Source of the DNA: Nitrosopumilales archaeon
GTDB lineage: Archaea; Thermoproteota; Nitrososphaeria; Nitrososphaerales; Nitrososphaeraceae
DNA length: 14,064 nucleotides
NCBI GenBank assembly: GCA_009665115.1
Contig: WJXE01000023.1
Coordinates: 1-14,064 of the forward strand
Direction: 5' to 3'
Position 1 is the first letter of the stretch; the number at the start of each line of letters is the position of its first letter. A model generated the notes under the pieces. The model saw nothing but the letters and a program-made list of their open reading frames with translations. It was not told where the DNA came from and ran no database searches. Below are positions 1-7,229 of this stretch, in pieces. The position numbers and the translations under genes were made by a program.

Positions 1-371
1 ATGCAGTTTCATGTGCTATGAATATGTTAGTTGTGGTACAACAGGGGATAAACGACGTTCTCAAAGAATTTGATTTTCCAGATTTACATATAAAGATTGG
101 AATTGATTCAGGAGAAAATGCAATTATTGAGTATGGTTCTACTGGAACGAGAGCCCATATTGACATCCTTGGATATCCTATGAATGTAACTGCCAAAATC
201 ACATCATTAGCAAGACCAGATCATATCTTGATAGGTGATACCACGTATCAAGGTCTTGATTTACGAATACGTGAAAGATTAACAAAGTTGGGGCTAGAGC
301 GTCAAGACTATATTGATTATCGAACTGGTGATGCATATATTATTTCCTCATTTGGTTTTGACCCAAAATAA
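1..371 (+). CDS. Class III nucleotide cyclase-like catalytic domain, 3' end only
   Basis: This is the C-terminal end of a gene that starts left of the window: the frame is open from base 3, and its first in-window residues (AVSCAMNM) read as the middle of a helix, so the ATG at 18 is probably not the start. The segment IKIGIDSGENAIIEYGS, then a D-I-L-G turn, a following N-V-T-A-K and the strand DHILIGDTTY match the second half of class III adenylate/guanylate cyclase domains. The metal-binding aspartates lie further upstream and cannot be seen. The usual N-x3-R motif, whose arginine stabilises the transition state, reads N-V-T-A-K here, with lysine in place of arginine. The usual D of the D-Y-T-V-I-G-D motif is also not in its normal register. 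The protein may therefore be a weak, altered or regulatory cyclase-like domain. Fold assignment is fairly safe; activity is unknown. Confidence 0.75.
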   Translation, partial: AVSCAMNMLVVVQQGINDVLKEFDFPDLHIKIGIDSGENAIIEYGSTGTRAHIDILGYPMNVTAKITSLARPDHILIGDTTYQGLDLRIRERLTKLGLERQDYIDYRTGDAYIISSFGFDPK

Positions 372-504
372 GACCTAGGCAAGACGTTAGTATCAATCAG
401 CATAACAAGTAGGCGATATCTAATACAACAAATTAGCTATTTATTTATGTGATTATTCGATCACGATTATGTTCTGCTTTAAGGGAGCTTTGAGCTAGCC
501 GTAA

Positions 505-627
505 TTATGCGTGATTTGATTTGATTTGCACCTGAGAGCCTGACAATAATCCGGCTGCAAGAATTATAATATTTATCACTATTAGAGATGTTGTAGCTAA
601 GGGTATTCTTGCTAGATTTACATACAT
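505..627 (-). CDS. Small single-helix membrane protein, 40 residues, unknown function
   Basis: A short ORF opens with ATG at 627 and ends with TAA at 505-507. The product begins MYVNLARIPLATTSL, continues with a hydrophobic stretch (about residues 9-31, rich in I, L, V, A and G) and ends in a short polar tail (QVQIKSNHA). This is the pattern of a one-pass membrane microprotein with a positive N-terminus. A stop lies directly upstream in frame, so no longer start is possible. A TATA-like TTATATAG on the minus strand at about 673-680 would give a leader of roughly 20 bases. I recognise no family. Support is the clean hydrophobic profile and the lack of any competing gene; chance cannot be excluded at this length. 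Confidence 0.4.
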   Translation of the reverse strand: MYVNLARIPLATTSLIVINIIILAAGLLSGSQVQIKSNHA

Positions 628-706
628 CGATTATATGGAGATCCGTTTACAATAATAATAACGATCTATATAATAGGAATAGGTTTATACATATTGTTGA
701 AACTTC

Positions 707-895
707 TCATTCTTCTTCCTCGACGTCTTTATCTTCTAATTCCTCTTGTTCCTCATCTTGCACCTGATGAGTTTCATCCTTAATTTCTTCTCGTATCGCT
801 TCGTCAGCGTCTTTATCTTTTAATTCCTTTTGTTCCTCATCTTTCACCTCATGAGTTTCATCCTTAATTTCTTCTCTTGCGGTTTCTTTGCTCAT
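707..895 (-). CDS. Small highly acidic two-repeat protein, unknown function
   Basis: The likely start is the ATG at 895, giving 62 residues (MSKETAREEIKDETHEV...). A TTG at 913 in the same frame would add six residues, but a TATA-like GAATATATAA on the minus strand at 921-930 lies about 30 bases from the ATG, which fits a leaderless transcript. The protein is almost wholly Glu, Asp, Lys and Gln, with no hydrophobic core, and consists of two copies of a 28-residue unit (REEIKDETHEVKDEEQKEL..., then REEIKDETHQVQDEEQEEL...). It ends in a run of Glu. It should be an extended or helical soluble protein; proteins of this make-up are often disordered and bind cations or basic partners, but no function can be assigned. 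The opposite strand is open only because the repeat lacks stops there. Confidence 0.55.
   Translation of the reverse strand: MSKETAREEIKDETHEVKDEEQKELKDKDADEAIREEIKDETHQVQDEEQEELEDKDVEEEE
725..892. repeat. Two tandem 84-base direct repeats inside the acidic gene
   Basis: The units run 725-808 and 809-892. Over their first 68 bases I count four mismatches; the last 16 bases are more diverged. The 84-base period is 28 codons, so each unit adds one protein repeat without breaking the frame. This points to a recent in-frame duplication. Confidence 0.85.
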
Positions 896-919
896 TTGAT
901 TTATAGGTGTCAAGCTAAT

Positions 920-930
920 CTTATATATTC
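920..930 (-). promoter_or_regulatory. TATA-like box for the acidic repeat gene
   Basis: Minus-strand GAATATATAA is centred about 30 bases before the ATG at 895. This is the spacing expected when an archaeal transcript starts at or next to the start codon. Confidence 0.45.
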
Positions 931-1140
931 TTACATATCGTTATTCGTCAAGTCGTTTAACAGAGTCTTTTATTTGAGCCAAGGTTATGGGACTGCATTA
1001 TATCCATGGCTAGCAAGGCATTGCATTACTTTGAACCTCCAACTTCAAAATCCAACTGACTATGATATAATGTGTTAAGATGAGCATGAGTCATAGTATG
1101 TGATTTCATACTCTTGGCCTCCTAGGTAATAATGATAGAC

Positions 1141-1150
1141 CTTTTTATAC
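1141..1150 (+). promoter_or_regulatory. TATA-like box for the LLM oxidoreductase gene
   Basis: CTTTTTATAC is centred about 26 bases before the ATG at 1172, and no Shine-Dalgarno-like sequence stands before that ATG. Together these suggest a leaderless mRNA. Confidence 0.5.
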
Positions 1151-1171
1151 CAAGAAGCTCACTCCAAGTGT

Positions 1172-2107
1172 ATGAAAGTTGGCATCACCTTACCCAATCT
1201 CGGTCCACAAGCAACAAGAGAGAATGTACTTAAGTTGGCCACGCGGGCTGAGAAAGAAGGTTTTGACTCGCTGTGGACAATCACAAGAATTCTATGGCCA
1301 TTAAAACCACAATCAGCATATCGAGCAACTCCTGACGGCAGCCTTCCAATTGAATATCAAAATGTATTAGATCCGTTGGATGTTTTAGTATACGTAGCTG
1401 CTAATACAAATAATATTGCGTTAGGAACGTCTGTAGCAGACATATTCTTTTATACGCCTATTATGCTTGCAAAAAGATTTGCCACGTTGGATGTCTTATC
1501 ACAAGGAAGGGTATTATCTGGTCTTGGTCTTGGGTGGTCTAAAGATGAGTATCAAGCTTCTAATATTCCATTTATGAATAGAGGAGAAAGAGCGGACGAA
1601 TTTATTCAAGTAATGAAGAAGATATGGACAGATGATATCGTAGAATTTAAAGGAAAATACTATGATATTCCAGCTTCAAAAATTGATCCTAAACCTATTC
1701 AAAAACCACATATTCCAATTTATCTTGGAGGCTTTAGTCCTAATACATTTTCAAGAATAGTAAAATATGACCTCAATGGCTGGCTGGGCGTAGTCGGAGG
1801 TCCTTTGGAATACACTGAAAGTAGTATAAAGGCAATAAAAGAACAAGCAAGTCAAGCAAATAAGAACCCTGACAACTTTCGAATCATAATGATGACATAT
1901 CCCAATGTCAAGGAGGGTGTATCATCCAAGAATGATAAAAATAGATTTCCGTTATCCGGAACTATTGACGAAATAGGAAGCGATATACAAAGAGTAAAAG
2001 GTATGGGAGTAGATCATATAATATTTGGTTACAATTTTCTCCCAATAGGAAGAGATGTAGTTAAGATGATTGAAATCTCCAAAGAGCTTTCTAAATTTGC
2101 TAGGTAA
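1172..2107 (+). CDS. LLM-class flavin/F420-dependent oxidoreductase
   Basis: This 311-residue protein belongs to the luciferase-like monooxygenase (LLM) superfamily, TIM-barrel enzymes that use FMN or coenzyme F420 for hydride transfer. Evidence: the N-terminal strand MKVGITLPNLGP; AEKEGFDSLW (residues 26-35); the core AKRFATLDVLSQGRVLSGLG (100-119) followed by GWSKDEYQA; RGERADEFIQVMKKIW (137-152); and KPHIPIYLGG (178-187). Length and order suit the probable F420-dependent subgroup. F420 is the more likely cofactor because thaumarchaea make it, but the sequence does not prove this and the substrate is unknown. The enzyme should be cytosolic. It stands alone, with its own TATA-like box, and converges on the patatin gene with a 44-base gap. 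The ATG at 1172 is chosen because the barrel's first strand begins at residue 2. Confidence 0.9.
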   Translation: MKVGITLPNLGPQATRENVLKLATRAEKEGFDSLWTITRILWPLKPQSAYRATPDGSLPIEYQNVLDPLDVLVYVAANTNNIALGTSVADIFFYTPIMLAKRFATLDVLSQGRVLSGLGLGWSKDEYQASNIPFMNRGERADEFIQVMKKIWTDDIVEFKGKYYDIPASKIDPKPIQKPHIPIYLGGFSPNTFSRIVKYDLNGWLGVVGGPLEYTESSIKAIKEQASQANKNPDNFRIIMMTYPNVKEGVSSKNDKNRFPLSGTIDEIGSDIQRVKGMGVDHIIFGYNFLPIGRDVVKMIEISKELSKFAR

Positions 2108-2151
2108 GTCACTCTCTATCTATATTTGCATAATTAAGTCACGGTAATAGG

Positions 2152-3297
2152 CTACCTGTTTTTTACAAGAGCCTTTTCTGCATCTCTTTCTCCTTGCATG
2201 ATCGATTTTTTTATGGTCTCATCTGAAAAATCTGCGTCTTCAAATAAGGACCGTGATTCTTCTGCCCTCTCAATACGTACAATCTCTCGGATTATTGCAC
2301 CGCGTTGATGGGCAAGCTTATCATACTCTTCCTCTATTTTTGTGAATTTCTCTTTGTTCAACTTATTATCGTTATTGATATCACTATTATTATTAGATTG
2401 AATACTACTAGTTACGAACTCATGCATGTCCTTCAAAAGGGAGAGATATCTTGATACGATCTTGGATGTTCTGACATTGCTGTCGGTCCTATCAGTATAC
2501 ATTATATCCCTGGCCCTGTGCCACGCTTCCAGCATATCATTTGGGATTTCCTCCTGGTAACGAGGAAATAAATTAACTATGTACACTTTCTTATCTGATA
2601 CCGGAGATGAATTTATCACCTCAACCAAGGGAGTATTGCTAAGAAGGCTTCCGTCCCATAAGTACCTTCCATCCTTTTGATTCCACCCTATTCCATAAAA
2701 TGGAAAACCTATGCACCCAATAATATGGTCCACGTCTATGTCGATAAGGTTGCTGTCGAAGACTACTGCTTCACTTGTCTTTAAATCAGTAGATGTTACA
2801 ATAAGCCTAGGAGTGCTAGGATTAGAATCTTCTCTCTTCCTAAGTTGTTCAAAATCAACATACTTAGAAAGAGTTTCTTTAAGTGGCGAAATATCAAATA
2901 GCGGGTAAGGTAAGCCGAATGCTGGATAAGTAAAACTCTCTGGCTCCAGCCATTTAGGAATAAAGGCTTTCGGGTTACCCCATGTAGCAGCAAAAATTGT
3001 AGACATGATGCGTCTAGTCTTATCACTCAATAGTAATGGTATGGGCGAACCTATGGATTGTGCAAGTTCTAGCCAAAAATCCTCAAGCTTGCGTGAGGGA
3101 TTTTCGTCTTGGATAGTTGCGGTTATTATTGCAGCATTAATTGCTCCGATTGAAGTACCGGCCACAATATCAAATTTCTTGACATATCTTGCAAGTGCCT
3201 TATATACTCCACATTCGTATGCACCAAGCGATCCACCACCTTGCAGGACAAGGACGGTCTCTAATTCAAAATCATTTTTCTCAAGTCTGCTAGCCAT
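2152..3297 (-). CDS. Patatin-like phospholipase (DUF3734-type C-terminus)
   Basis: This 381-residue protein is a predicted serine acyl hydrolase. The glycine-rich oxyanion loop is GGGSLGAYECG (residues 20-30), the nucleophile elbow is G-T-S-I-G with Ser49, and the catalytic aspartate is Asp215 in W-D-G-S. Patatins use a Ser-Asp dyad, and both residues are in place. The later stretch VYIVNLFPRYQEEIP and the R-A-R-D-I-M-Y-T-D-R-T segment resemble the DUF3734 extension of many bacterial patatins. A low-complexity Asn-rich linker (SNNNSDINNDNK) then leads to a charged helical tail of about 70 residues. There is no signal peptide, so it probably acts in the cytosol or at the inner membrane face. 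The ATG at 3297 is supported by a TATA-like box about 28 bases upstream. Which lipid it cleaves cannot be told. Confidence 0.92.
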   Translation of the reverse strand: MASRLEKNDFELETVLVLQGGGSLGAYECGVYKALARYVKKFDIVAGTSIGAINAAIITATIQDENPSRKLEDFWLELAQSIGSPIPLLLSDKTRRIMSTIFAATWGNPKAFIPKWLEPESFTYPAFGLPYPLFDISPLKETLSKYVDFEQLRKREDSNPSTPRLIVTSTDLKTSEAVVFDSNLIDIDVDHIIGCIGFPFYGIGWNQKDGRYLWDGSLLSNTPLVEVINSSPVSDKKVYIVNLFPRYQEEIPNDMLEAWHRARDIMYTDRTDSNVRTSKIVSRYLSLLKDMHEFVTSSIQSNNNSDINNDNKLNKEKFTKIEEEYDKLAHQRGAIIREIVRIERAEESRSLFEDADFSDETIKKSIMQGERDAEKALVKNR

Positions 3298-3320
3298 TCT
3301 TGAGGATAAATAATAGTCTA

Positions 3321-3330
3321 GTTATAATTT
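3321..3330 (-). promoter_or_regulatory. TATA-like box for the patatin gene
   Basis: Minus-strand AAATTATAAC is centred about 28 bases before the ATG at 3297, with no Shine-Dalgarno-like sequence before the start. This fits leaderless transcription. Confidence 0.45.
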
Positions 3331-3433
3331 GATTCACTTCATTTTCTGATGTCCGATAATTGTGCAGATTATAGTGACTGGCCTACTTTGAACGAAATAA
3401 TCTAGAAGCAGTGTTGTAGTGCCTTAGCGGATA

Positions 3434-3607
3434 ATGCGAGGAGACTCTAAATGGACAATATCGCCCCTGATAAGATTCTTACAATTTAAGAAGATAGATG
3501 CAGTGACGAGATTACCAATGGAACGAAAGCTCAATGTTTACGCCAGTCTGTTATCGGATATGATTCAATTTGTCTTCGAGTATGCTGTTAAGAAGAAAGT
3601 AAGATGA
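3434..3607 (+). CDS. Possible small basic protein or gene remnant, 57 residues
   Basis: This ORF runs from ATG at 3434 to TGA at 3605-3607. The product starts MRGDSKWTISPLIRFL and contains a protein-like helical stretch (ERKLNVYASLLSDMIQFVFE), ending in KKKVR. Amino-acid balance and amphipathic spacing look more like real protein than random translation. I recognise no family. Just before it, at about 3410-3433, I see no clear TATA box or Shine-Dalgarno. It may be the surviving end of a decayed gene. Confidence 0.25.
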   Translation: MRGDSKWTISPLIRFLQFKKIDAVTRLPMERKLNVYASLLSDMIQFVFEYAVKKKVR

Positions 3608-3647
3608 TCGATGAATAGTCGTCATGGATTTGTCATAGAGCAGCAAA

Positions 3648-3779
3648 GTGGTAGTGAAGAACAAAACTCATGATAAACTGATAAAACAATTCCTCAACAC
3701 GAAAAAGGTCTTGGATTTATCGGATTTATCTAGGCCAAATTTAGATATACTAGAGGATGATTATAACACCCGTAAATAA
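3648..3779 (+). CDS. Possible small ORF or remnant overlapping the uspA start, 43 residues
   Basis: This frame is open from a TAG at about 3636 to TAA at 3777-3779, with GTG at 3648 or 3654 as the only standard starts. Its product is hydrophilic (HDKLIKQFLNTKKVLDLSD and a following RPNLDILEDDYN). It overlaps the longest uspA reading by 23 bases. It could be a fragment of the same decayed gene as 3434-3607, since the two lie in different frames 40 bases apart. Weak case. Confidence 0.15.
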   Translation: MVVKNKTHDKLIKQFLNTKKVLDLSDLSRPNLDILEDDYNTRK

Positions 3780-4266
3780 TATGGCTGAAAAAGTTAGTAA
3801 TGAACAAGGTCCGGCAGCGATAAAAACAATACTTATAGCTATTGATAAATCAGGCTACAAAGAAAAGATTATCAGCTACGCCGTAACTTTAGCCAAATCT
3901 CTTGGCGCGCAAATAATTGCAATTCATGTGATTGATAAATCTTCATTAGGTGCCGCTGGGGATTTACTAGGATACTATAGAGGAGGAAATATAGAAGAAT
4001 ACGAGAAGGAGATGAAAAAGAAGGGCGAAATACTCTTAGCCGAGGTAGAGGCAACCGTTAGGAAGAATGGAAATATCAATGTAACCGGGGCTGTTCTCGT
4101 AGATTCATCTGTGGCTAACGCAATTATTAATTACGCTGAGAATAAAAGAGTAGATCTTATTCTTGTTGGTGCTAGAGGGATGGCGGGAATCGAAAAATTC
4201 ATTTTGGGTGGTGTTGCTACTAAGATCATCAGCCATGCGCAATGTCCAGTTCTTGCAATTCGATGA
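3757..4266 (+). CDS. Universal stress protein, UspA family
   Basis: A single Usp domain of the Rossmann-like alpha/beta fold. The first strand is IKTILIAIDKSG (residues 22-33), with the conserved Asp30 that contacts adenine nucleotide in ATP-binding members. The C-terminal motif G-A-R-G (138-141), nine residues, then G-G (151-152) matches the ATP-binding G-x2-G-x9-G-(S/T) pattern except that the final Ser/Thr is Gly. The last strand is QCPVLAIR. Usp proteins act as cytosolic dimers in stress responses; the specific role is unknown. The longest reading starts at 3757, but the ATG at 3781 (MAEKVSNEQ) is equally or more likely: TTAGATATAC at 3741-3750 sits about 35 bases before it and too close to 3757. 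The gene is monocistronic. Confidence 0.9.
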   Translation: MIITPVNNMAEKVSNEQGPAAIKTILIAIDKSGYKEKIISYAVTLAKSLGAQIIAIHVIDKSSLGAAGDLLGYYRGGNIEEYEKEMKKKGEILLAEVEATVRKNGNINVTGAVLVDSSVANAIINYAENKRVDLILVGARGMAGIEKFILGGVATKIISHAQCPVLAIR

Positions 4267-4379
4267 CAGGCTAAATGTAACCGTAGACTATGAAAAGGTA
4301 TGAGGTATAAAGCAAAGCACGGGATATTTTACAATGAAGATTGAGCTAAATTAAAAGACAAGCTCTTAGAGAGGTAAAG

Positions 4380-4834
4380 ATGGAATTATGTCCAGAGTAG
4401 AACACTATAGGACTTCAAACTAATATCGATAGTCTCTATAGCAGTATCAAACAAGAACTAGAAAGCGAGAAGAGCATAAAAATTGTTTCAGAGATAAAGG
4501 GCGAAATGAATGGCAAACCATTGCGCAGCATAACTGCGGTTAATAAATCTCTAGAAGTTTTAGCTGGTGCTTTACGTGAGATTACAATATCTATACTAGG
4601 GGATTCTAATGATTTTGCTATTGAATCTGCTTCAGGTTCATGGTTTGAAAGTCTCCTAATTCCCGGAGTTGCTGGTTTTCTAGTCGGTGGGCCTTTGGGA
4701 GCAGTTGGGAGGCTGTTAGTCTAGTTTTGGCATATGATTTTGAAAGGAAAATCTGGATGAAGATTCGTGACGTAATACGTGAAGGAAGCAAGAATCAGCC
4801 TATTACGGAGAATATAGATCATTACAGCAAGTAA
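4380..4834 (+). pseudogene. Broken gene for a membrane-associated protein of unknown function
   Basis: Three open segments line up as one gene. An ATG at 4380, preceded by GAGGTAAAG, opens six codons (MELCPE) and then meets TAG at 4398-4400. The same frame continues from 4401 to TAG at 4722 with NTIGLQTNIDSLYSSIKQEL, a charged helical part, then a Gly-rich hydrophobic segment (LLIPGVAGFLVGGPLGAVG). Near 4705-4720 protein-like coding moves to the -1 frame (WEAVSLVLAYDFERKIWMKI..., ending IDHYSK) and stops with TAA at 4832-4834. The intact product would be about 150 residues with a central membrane hairpin or helix. One stop and one single-base loss explain everything, so this is best read as a young pseudogene; recoding or sequencing error are alternatives. 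I recognise no family. An uninterrupted 72-residue piece (4506-4724) could still be made. Confidence 0.6.
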
Positions 4835-4925
4835 CGTTACATAGAACATATTATTGGGCTATTGTCATATTTCATGACAAGACCAGGGAGGAGCAGTAAA
4901 CTCATAAAGCTGAGAGAGAAAAAAT

Positions 4926-7229
4926 TTAAGTTATGGCAGCCGTATCACTCGTATCCTTTTCACTTCGCCATCTGGCTGCGAGATCAGGTCTTCCAAATTG
5001 TTCTGATATTCTCTTGTACATGTTTAGCTCTTGAGTCGATAACGGTCTGATCTTTTTCATTGCCTCTTCAAAGTGGCGCAAATGGATTCTTAATTCTTGT
5101 ACATGTTTATTTGCTTCCTTTGGATCTTGATACTTTGAGATATGTTCTCGCAATGCAATCATAACTGCAGCAGATGAGAGTGATGCAATATCAGCACCTG
5201 TGTAACCATCTGTATGGCCTGCTAAATCTTCAATCTTAACATCCTCATCTAATGGTTTTTTCTTTGTATGGATTTTTATTATCTGAATCCTGGAGTCACG
5301 ATCTGGAGGAGCTACATATAGCAATCTGTCAAATCTACCTGGCCTTAGCAATGCGGGATCTATAATATCAGGCCTGTTAGTAGCGGCTATCACTATCACG
5401 TTGGTTAATATTTCAAGCCCATCTAACTCAGTTAATAGTTGGCTTATTACCCTTTCAGTAACATGTGAATCACCAAAATCTCCCCCTCTTACAGGAGCTA
5501 TGGAATCTATTTCGTCAAAGAATATGATGCAAGGAGCTGCCTGTCTTGCTTTTCTAAATATTTCTCTCACTCCTTTTTCTGATTCCCCGACCCACTTTGA
5601 AAGAAGCTCTGGACCCTTTATACTTATGAAGTTCGCTTCACTTTCATTCGCAGCTGCTTTGGCCATCAATGTCTTTCCTGTACCTGGTGGACCGTAAAGC
5701 AACAAGCCTTTAGGGGGTGTAGCATCAGCATGAGTAAATATTCCTTGGTATTTGAGAGGCCATTCTACTGCTTCTTGTAACTCTTGCTTTATAGATGATA
5801 ATCCACCAATATCTTCCCATTTCACATCAGGAACTTCAACGAATACTTCTCGCATAGCAGATGGCTCCATTTCTTTAATCACATCGGTAAAATCTTGCAT
5901 TGTAACTATGATCTTCTTTAATGTATCTCCAGGAATACTTTCAGATGATAAATCAATTTCAGGCAGTACTTTTCTTAATGCTCGCATTGCAGCTTCTTTC
6001 GATAAAGCTTGTAAATCAGCACCGACAAAGCCATGAGAGATATCTGCTAGTTTTTCCAAATTAACATCTTTGGCAACAGGCATTCCTCTAGTATGTATCT
6101 GTAAAATCTCTAGTCGCCCATTCCTATCAGGTACACCTATCTCGATTTCTCTATCAAATCTACCTGGACGCCTTAATGCAGGATCAATAGCATTAATCCT
6201 GTTTGTGGCTCCTATCACTACTACTTTTCCTCTTGAAGACATGCCGTCCATCGCTGCTAATAACTGAGATACTATTCTCCTCTCAAGTTCTCCACTTTCT
6301 TCTCTTTTTGGTGCAATAGAATCAATTTCGTCAATAAAAATAATTGAAGGTGCATTCTTTTCTGCCTGTTCAAAGATATTACGTAGCTTTTCTTCAGATT
6401 CTCCATAATATTTGCTCATTATTTCGGGACCGCCTATAGTATAGAAATTGGCATTAGTTTCATTAGCTACTGCCTTTGCAAGCAGAGTCTTGCCGGTTCC
6501 AGGAGGGCCATGAAGAAGAACTCCTTTAGGCGCTTCTACCCCCAATCTTTTGAATAGTTCTGGATGTCTGAGAGGAAGCTCGATCATTTCTCTAACTCGC
6601 GCAACTTCGTTTCTGACGCCACCGATATCTTCGTATGTAATTGAAGGAACTCCACCTTCTTTTGATATTTGAGCTGCCTTGGCACTTTCTTCAGAAACTG
6701 TAATTTTTGTGGAATCATTAATTATAACGGGCCCGGATGGATTGGTCGCTATTACTACAAGATCTATTCTCTGACCCATTACATTGATAGGTATCGTATC
6801 ACCTTTGGACATTAATGCTCCGTTTAGGTAATCGACAAGATACTCTTCTGCACCTACTATTCTAAGAGGTTCGGTGGGAGCGAGGGTTATACTCTTGGCA
6901 TCTTTTGATTCCACCTTTCTAACTTCGATTGTATCATTAATGCCAACATCAAGTCTGTTTCTGGTAAATCCATCAATGCGTATCAATCCTTTGCCTCTGT
7001 CGCTTTCCCTTGCAGGCCAGCTTAGAACAGTACTTTTCTTTCGAAGCGATGACAATTCTAAAGCATCACCAGTAGACACGTTCAGACGTTCAGCTATATC
7101 TGGATCTATGCGTGCAATTTTTCTTCCTACGTCGCGTTGTTCCGCTACTTCAGCCACTTTTAGATTTGCTACTTTGGCCGTTTCTTTGCGAGTAGTGTTT
7201 TTGTCATTAGTATCCCTATCTGAAGACAT
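4926..7229 (-). CDS. cdc48: CDC48/VCP-like double AAA+ ATPase
   Basis: This 767-residue protein has the full archaeal CDC48 (VAT) layout. The N-terminal substrate/cofactor domain (about 20-180) contains the double-psi barrel with DVGRKIARID and GLIRIDGFTRNRLDV. D1 has Walker A GPPGTGKT at 241-248, Walker B IIFIDE at 296-301 and the arginine-finger region RRPGRFDR at 353-360. D2 has Walker A at 513-520, Walker B IIFFDE at 568-573 and GRFDR at 631-635. All catalytic residues are present in both rings. The hexamer unfolds proteins, commonly for proteasomal degradation, in the cytosol. The tail is short and lacks the eukaryotic HbYX-like end. The ATG at 7229 has CTTAAGTATTACG on the minus strand about 38 bases upstream, giving a short leader. 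It is transcribed alone. Confidence 0.97.
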   Translation of the reverse strand: MSSDRDTNDKNTTRKETAKVANLKVAEVAEQRDVGRKIARIDPDIAERLNVSTGDALELSSLRKKSTVLSWPARESDRGKGLIRIDGFTRNRLDVGINDTIEVRKVESKDAKSITLAPTEPLRIVGAEEYLVDYLNGALMSKGDTIPINVMGQRIDLVVIATNPSGPVIINDSTKITVSEESAKAAQISKEGGVPSITYEDIGGVRNEVARVREMIELPLRHPELFKRLGVEAPKGVLLHGPPGTGKTLLAKAVANETNANFYTIGGPEIMSKYYGESEEKLRNIFEQAEKNAPSIIFIDEIDSIAPKREESGELERRIVSQLLAAMDGMSSRGKVVVIGATNRINAIDPALRRPGRFDREIEIGVPDRNGRLEILQIHTRGMPVAKDVNLEKLADISHGFVGADLQALSKEAAMRALRKVLPEIDLSSESIPGDTLKKIIVTMQDFTDVIKEMEPSAMREVFVEVPDVKWEDIGGLSSIKQELQEAVEWPLKYQGIFTHADATPPKGLLLYGPPGTGKTLMAKAAANESEANFISIKGPELLSKWVGESEKGVREIFRKARQAAPCIIFFDEIDSIAPVRGGDFGDSHVTERVISQLLTELDGLEILTNVIVIAATNRPDIIDPALLRPGRFDRLLYVAPPDRDSRIQIIKIHTKKKPLDEDVKIEDLAGHTDGYTGADIASLSSAAVMIALREHISKYQDPKEANKHVQELRIHLRHFEEAMKKIRPLSTQELNMYKRISEQFGRPDLAARWRSEKDTSDTAAIT

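Larger units (their letters stand above)
3298..3756. other. 459-base stretch between patatin and uspA with only small ORFs
   Basis: No recognisable gene fills this stretch. It holds the patatin promoter at its left end, two short plus-strand ORFs (listed separately) that could be small genes or remnants of a decayed one, and a perfect 9-base tandem repeat, GGATTTATC, at 3713-3730. No tRNA or CRISPR-like pattern is visible. Confidence 0.5.

Noticed and set aside
830..1078. Plus-strand 82-residue frame
   Set aside because: Its first part is the opposite strand of the acidic repeat gene, and the rest has no protein-like features; the minus-strand gene explains the lack of stops.
1026..1109. Minus-strand 27-codon ORF with AGGAGG eight bases before its ATG
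   Set aside because: The Shine-Dalgarno match is striking, but the peptide (MKSHTMTHAHLNTLYHSQ...) is very short and His-rich without a known pattern, and leading genes here appear leaderless. AGGAGG by chance is likely.
1..3297. Cyclase-like gene plus patatin as a cyclic-nucleotide defence system (Pycsar- or CBASS-like)
   Set aside because: The two genes lie about 1.8 kb apart on opposite strands with other genes between. CBASS uses CD-NTases, not class III cyclases, and no further defence gene is present.
2711..3313. Frames at 2711-2908 (+), 2796-3026 (-) and 3005-3313 (+)
   Set aside because: All lie inside the patatin gene in other frames and show no domain of their own.
4398..4400. TAG as a pyrrolysine codon
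   Set aside because: No pyl genes are in view, the lineage is not known for pyrrolysine, and a second lesion in the same gene points to decay.
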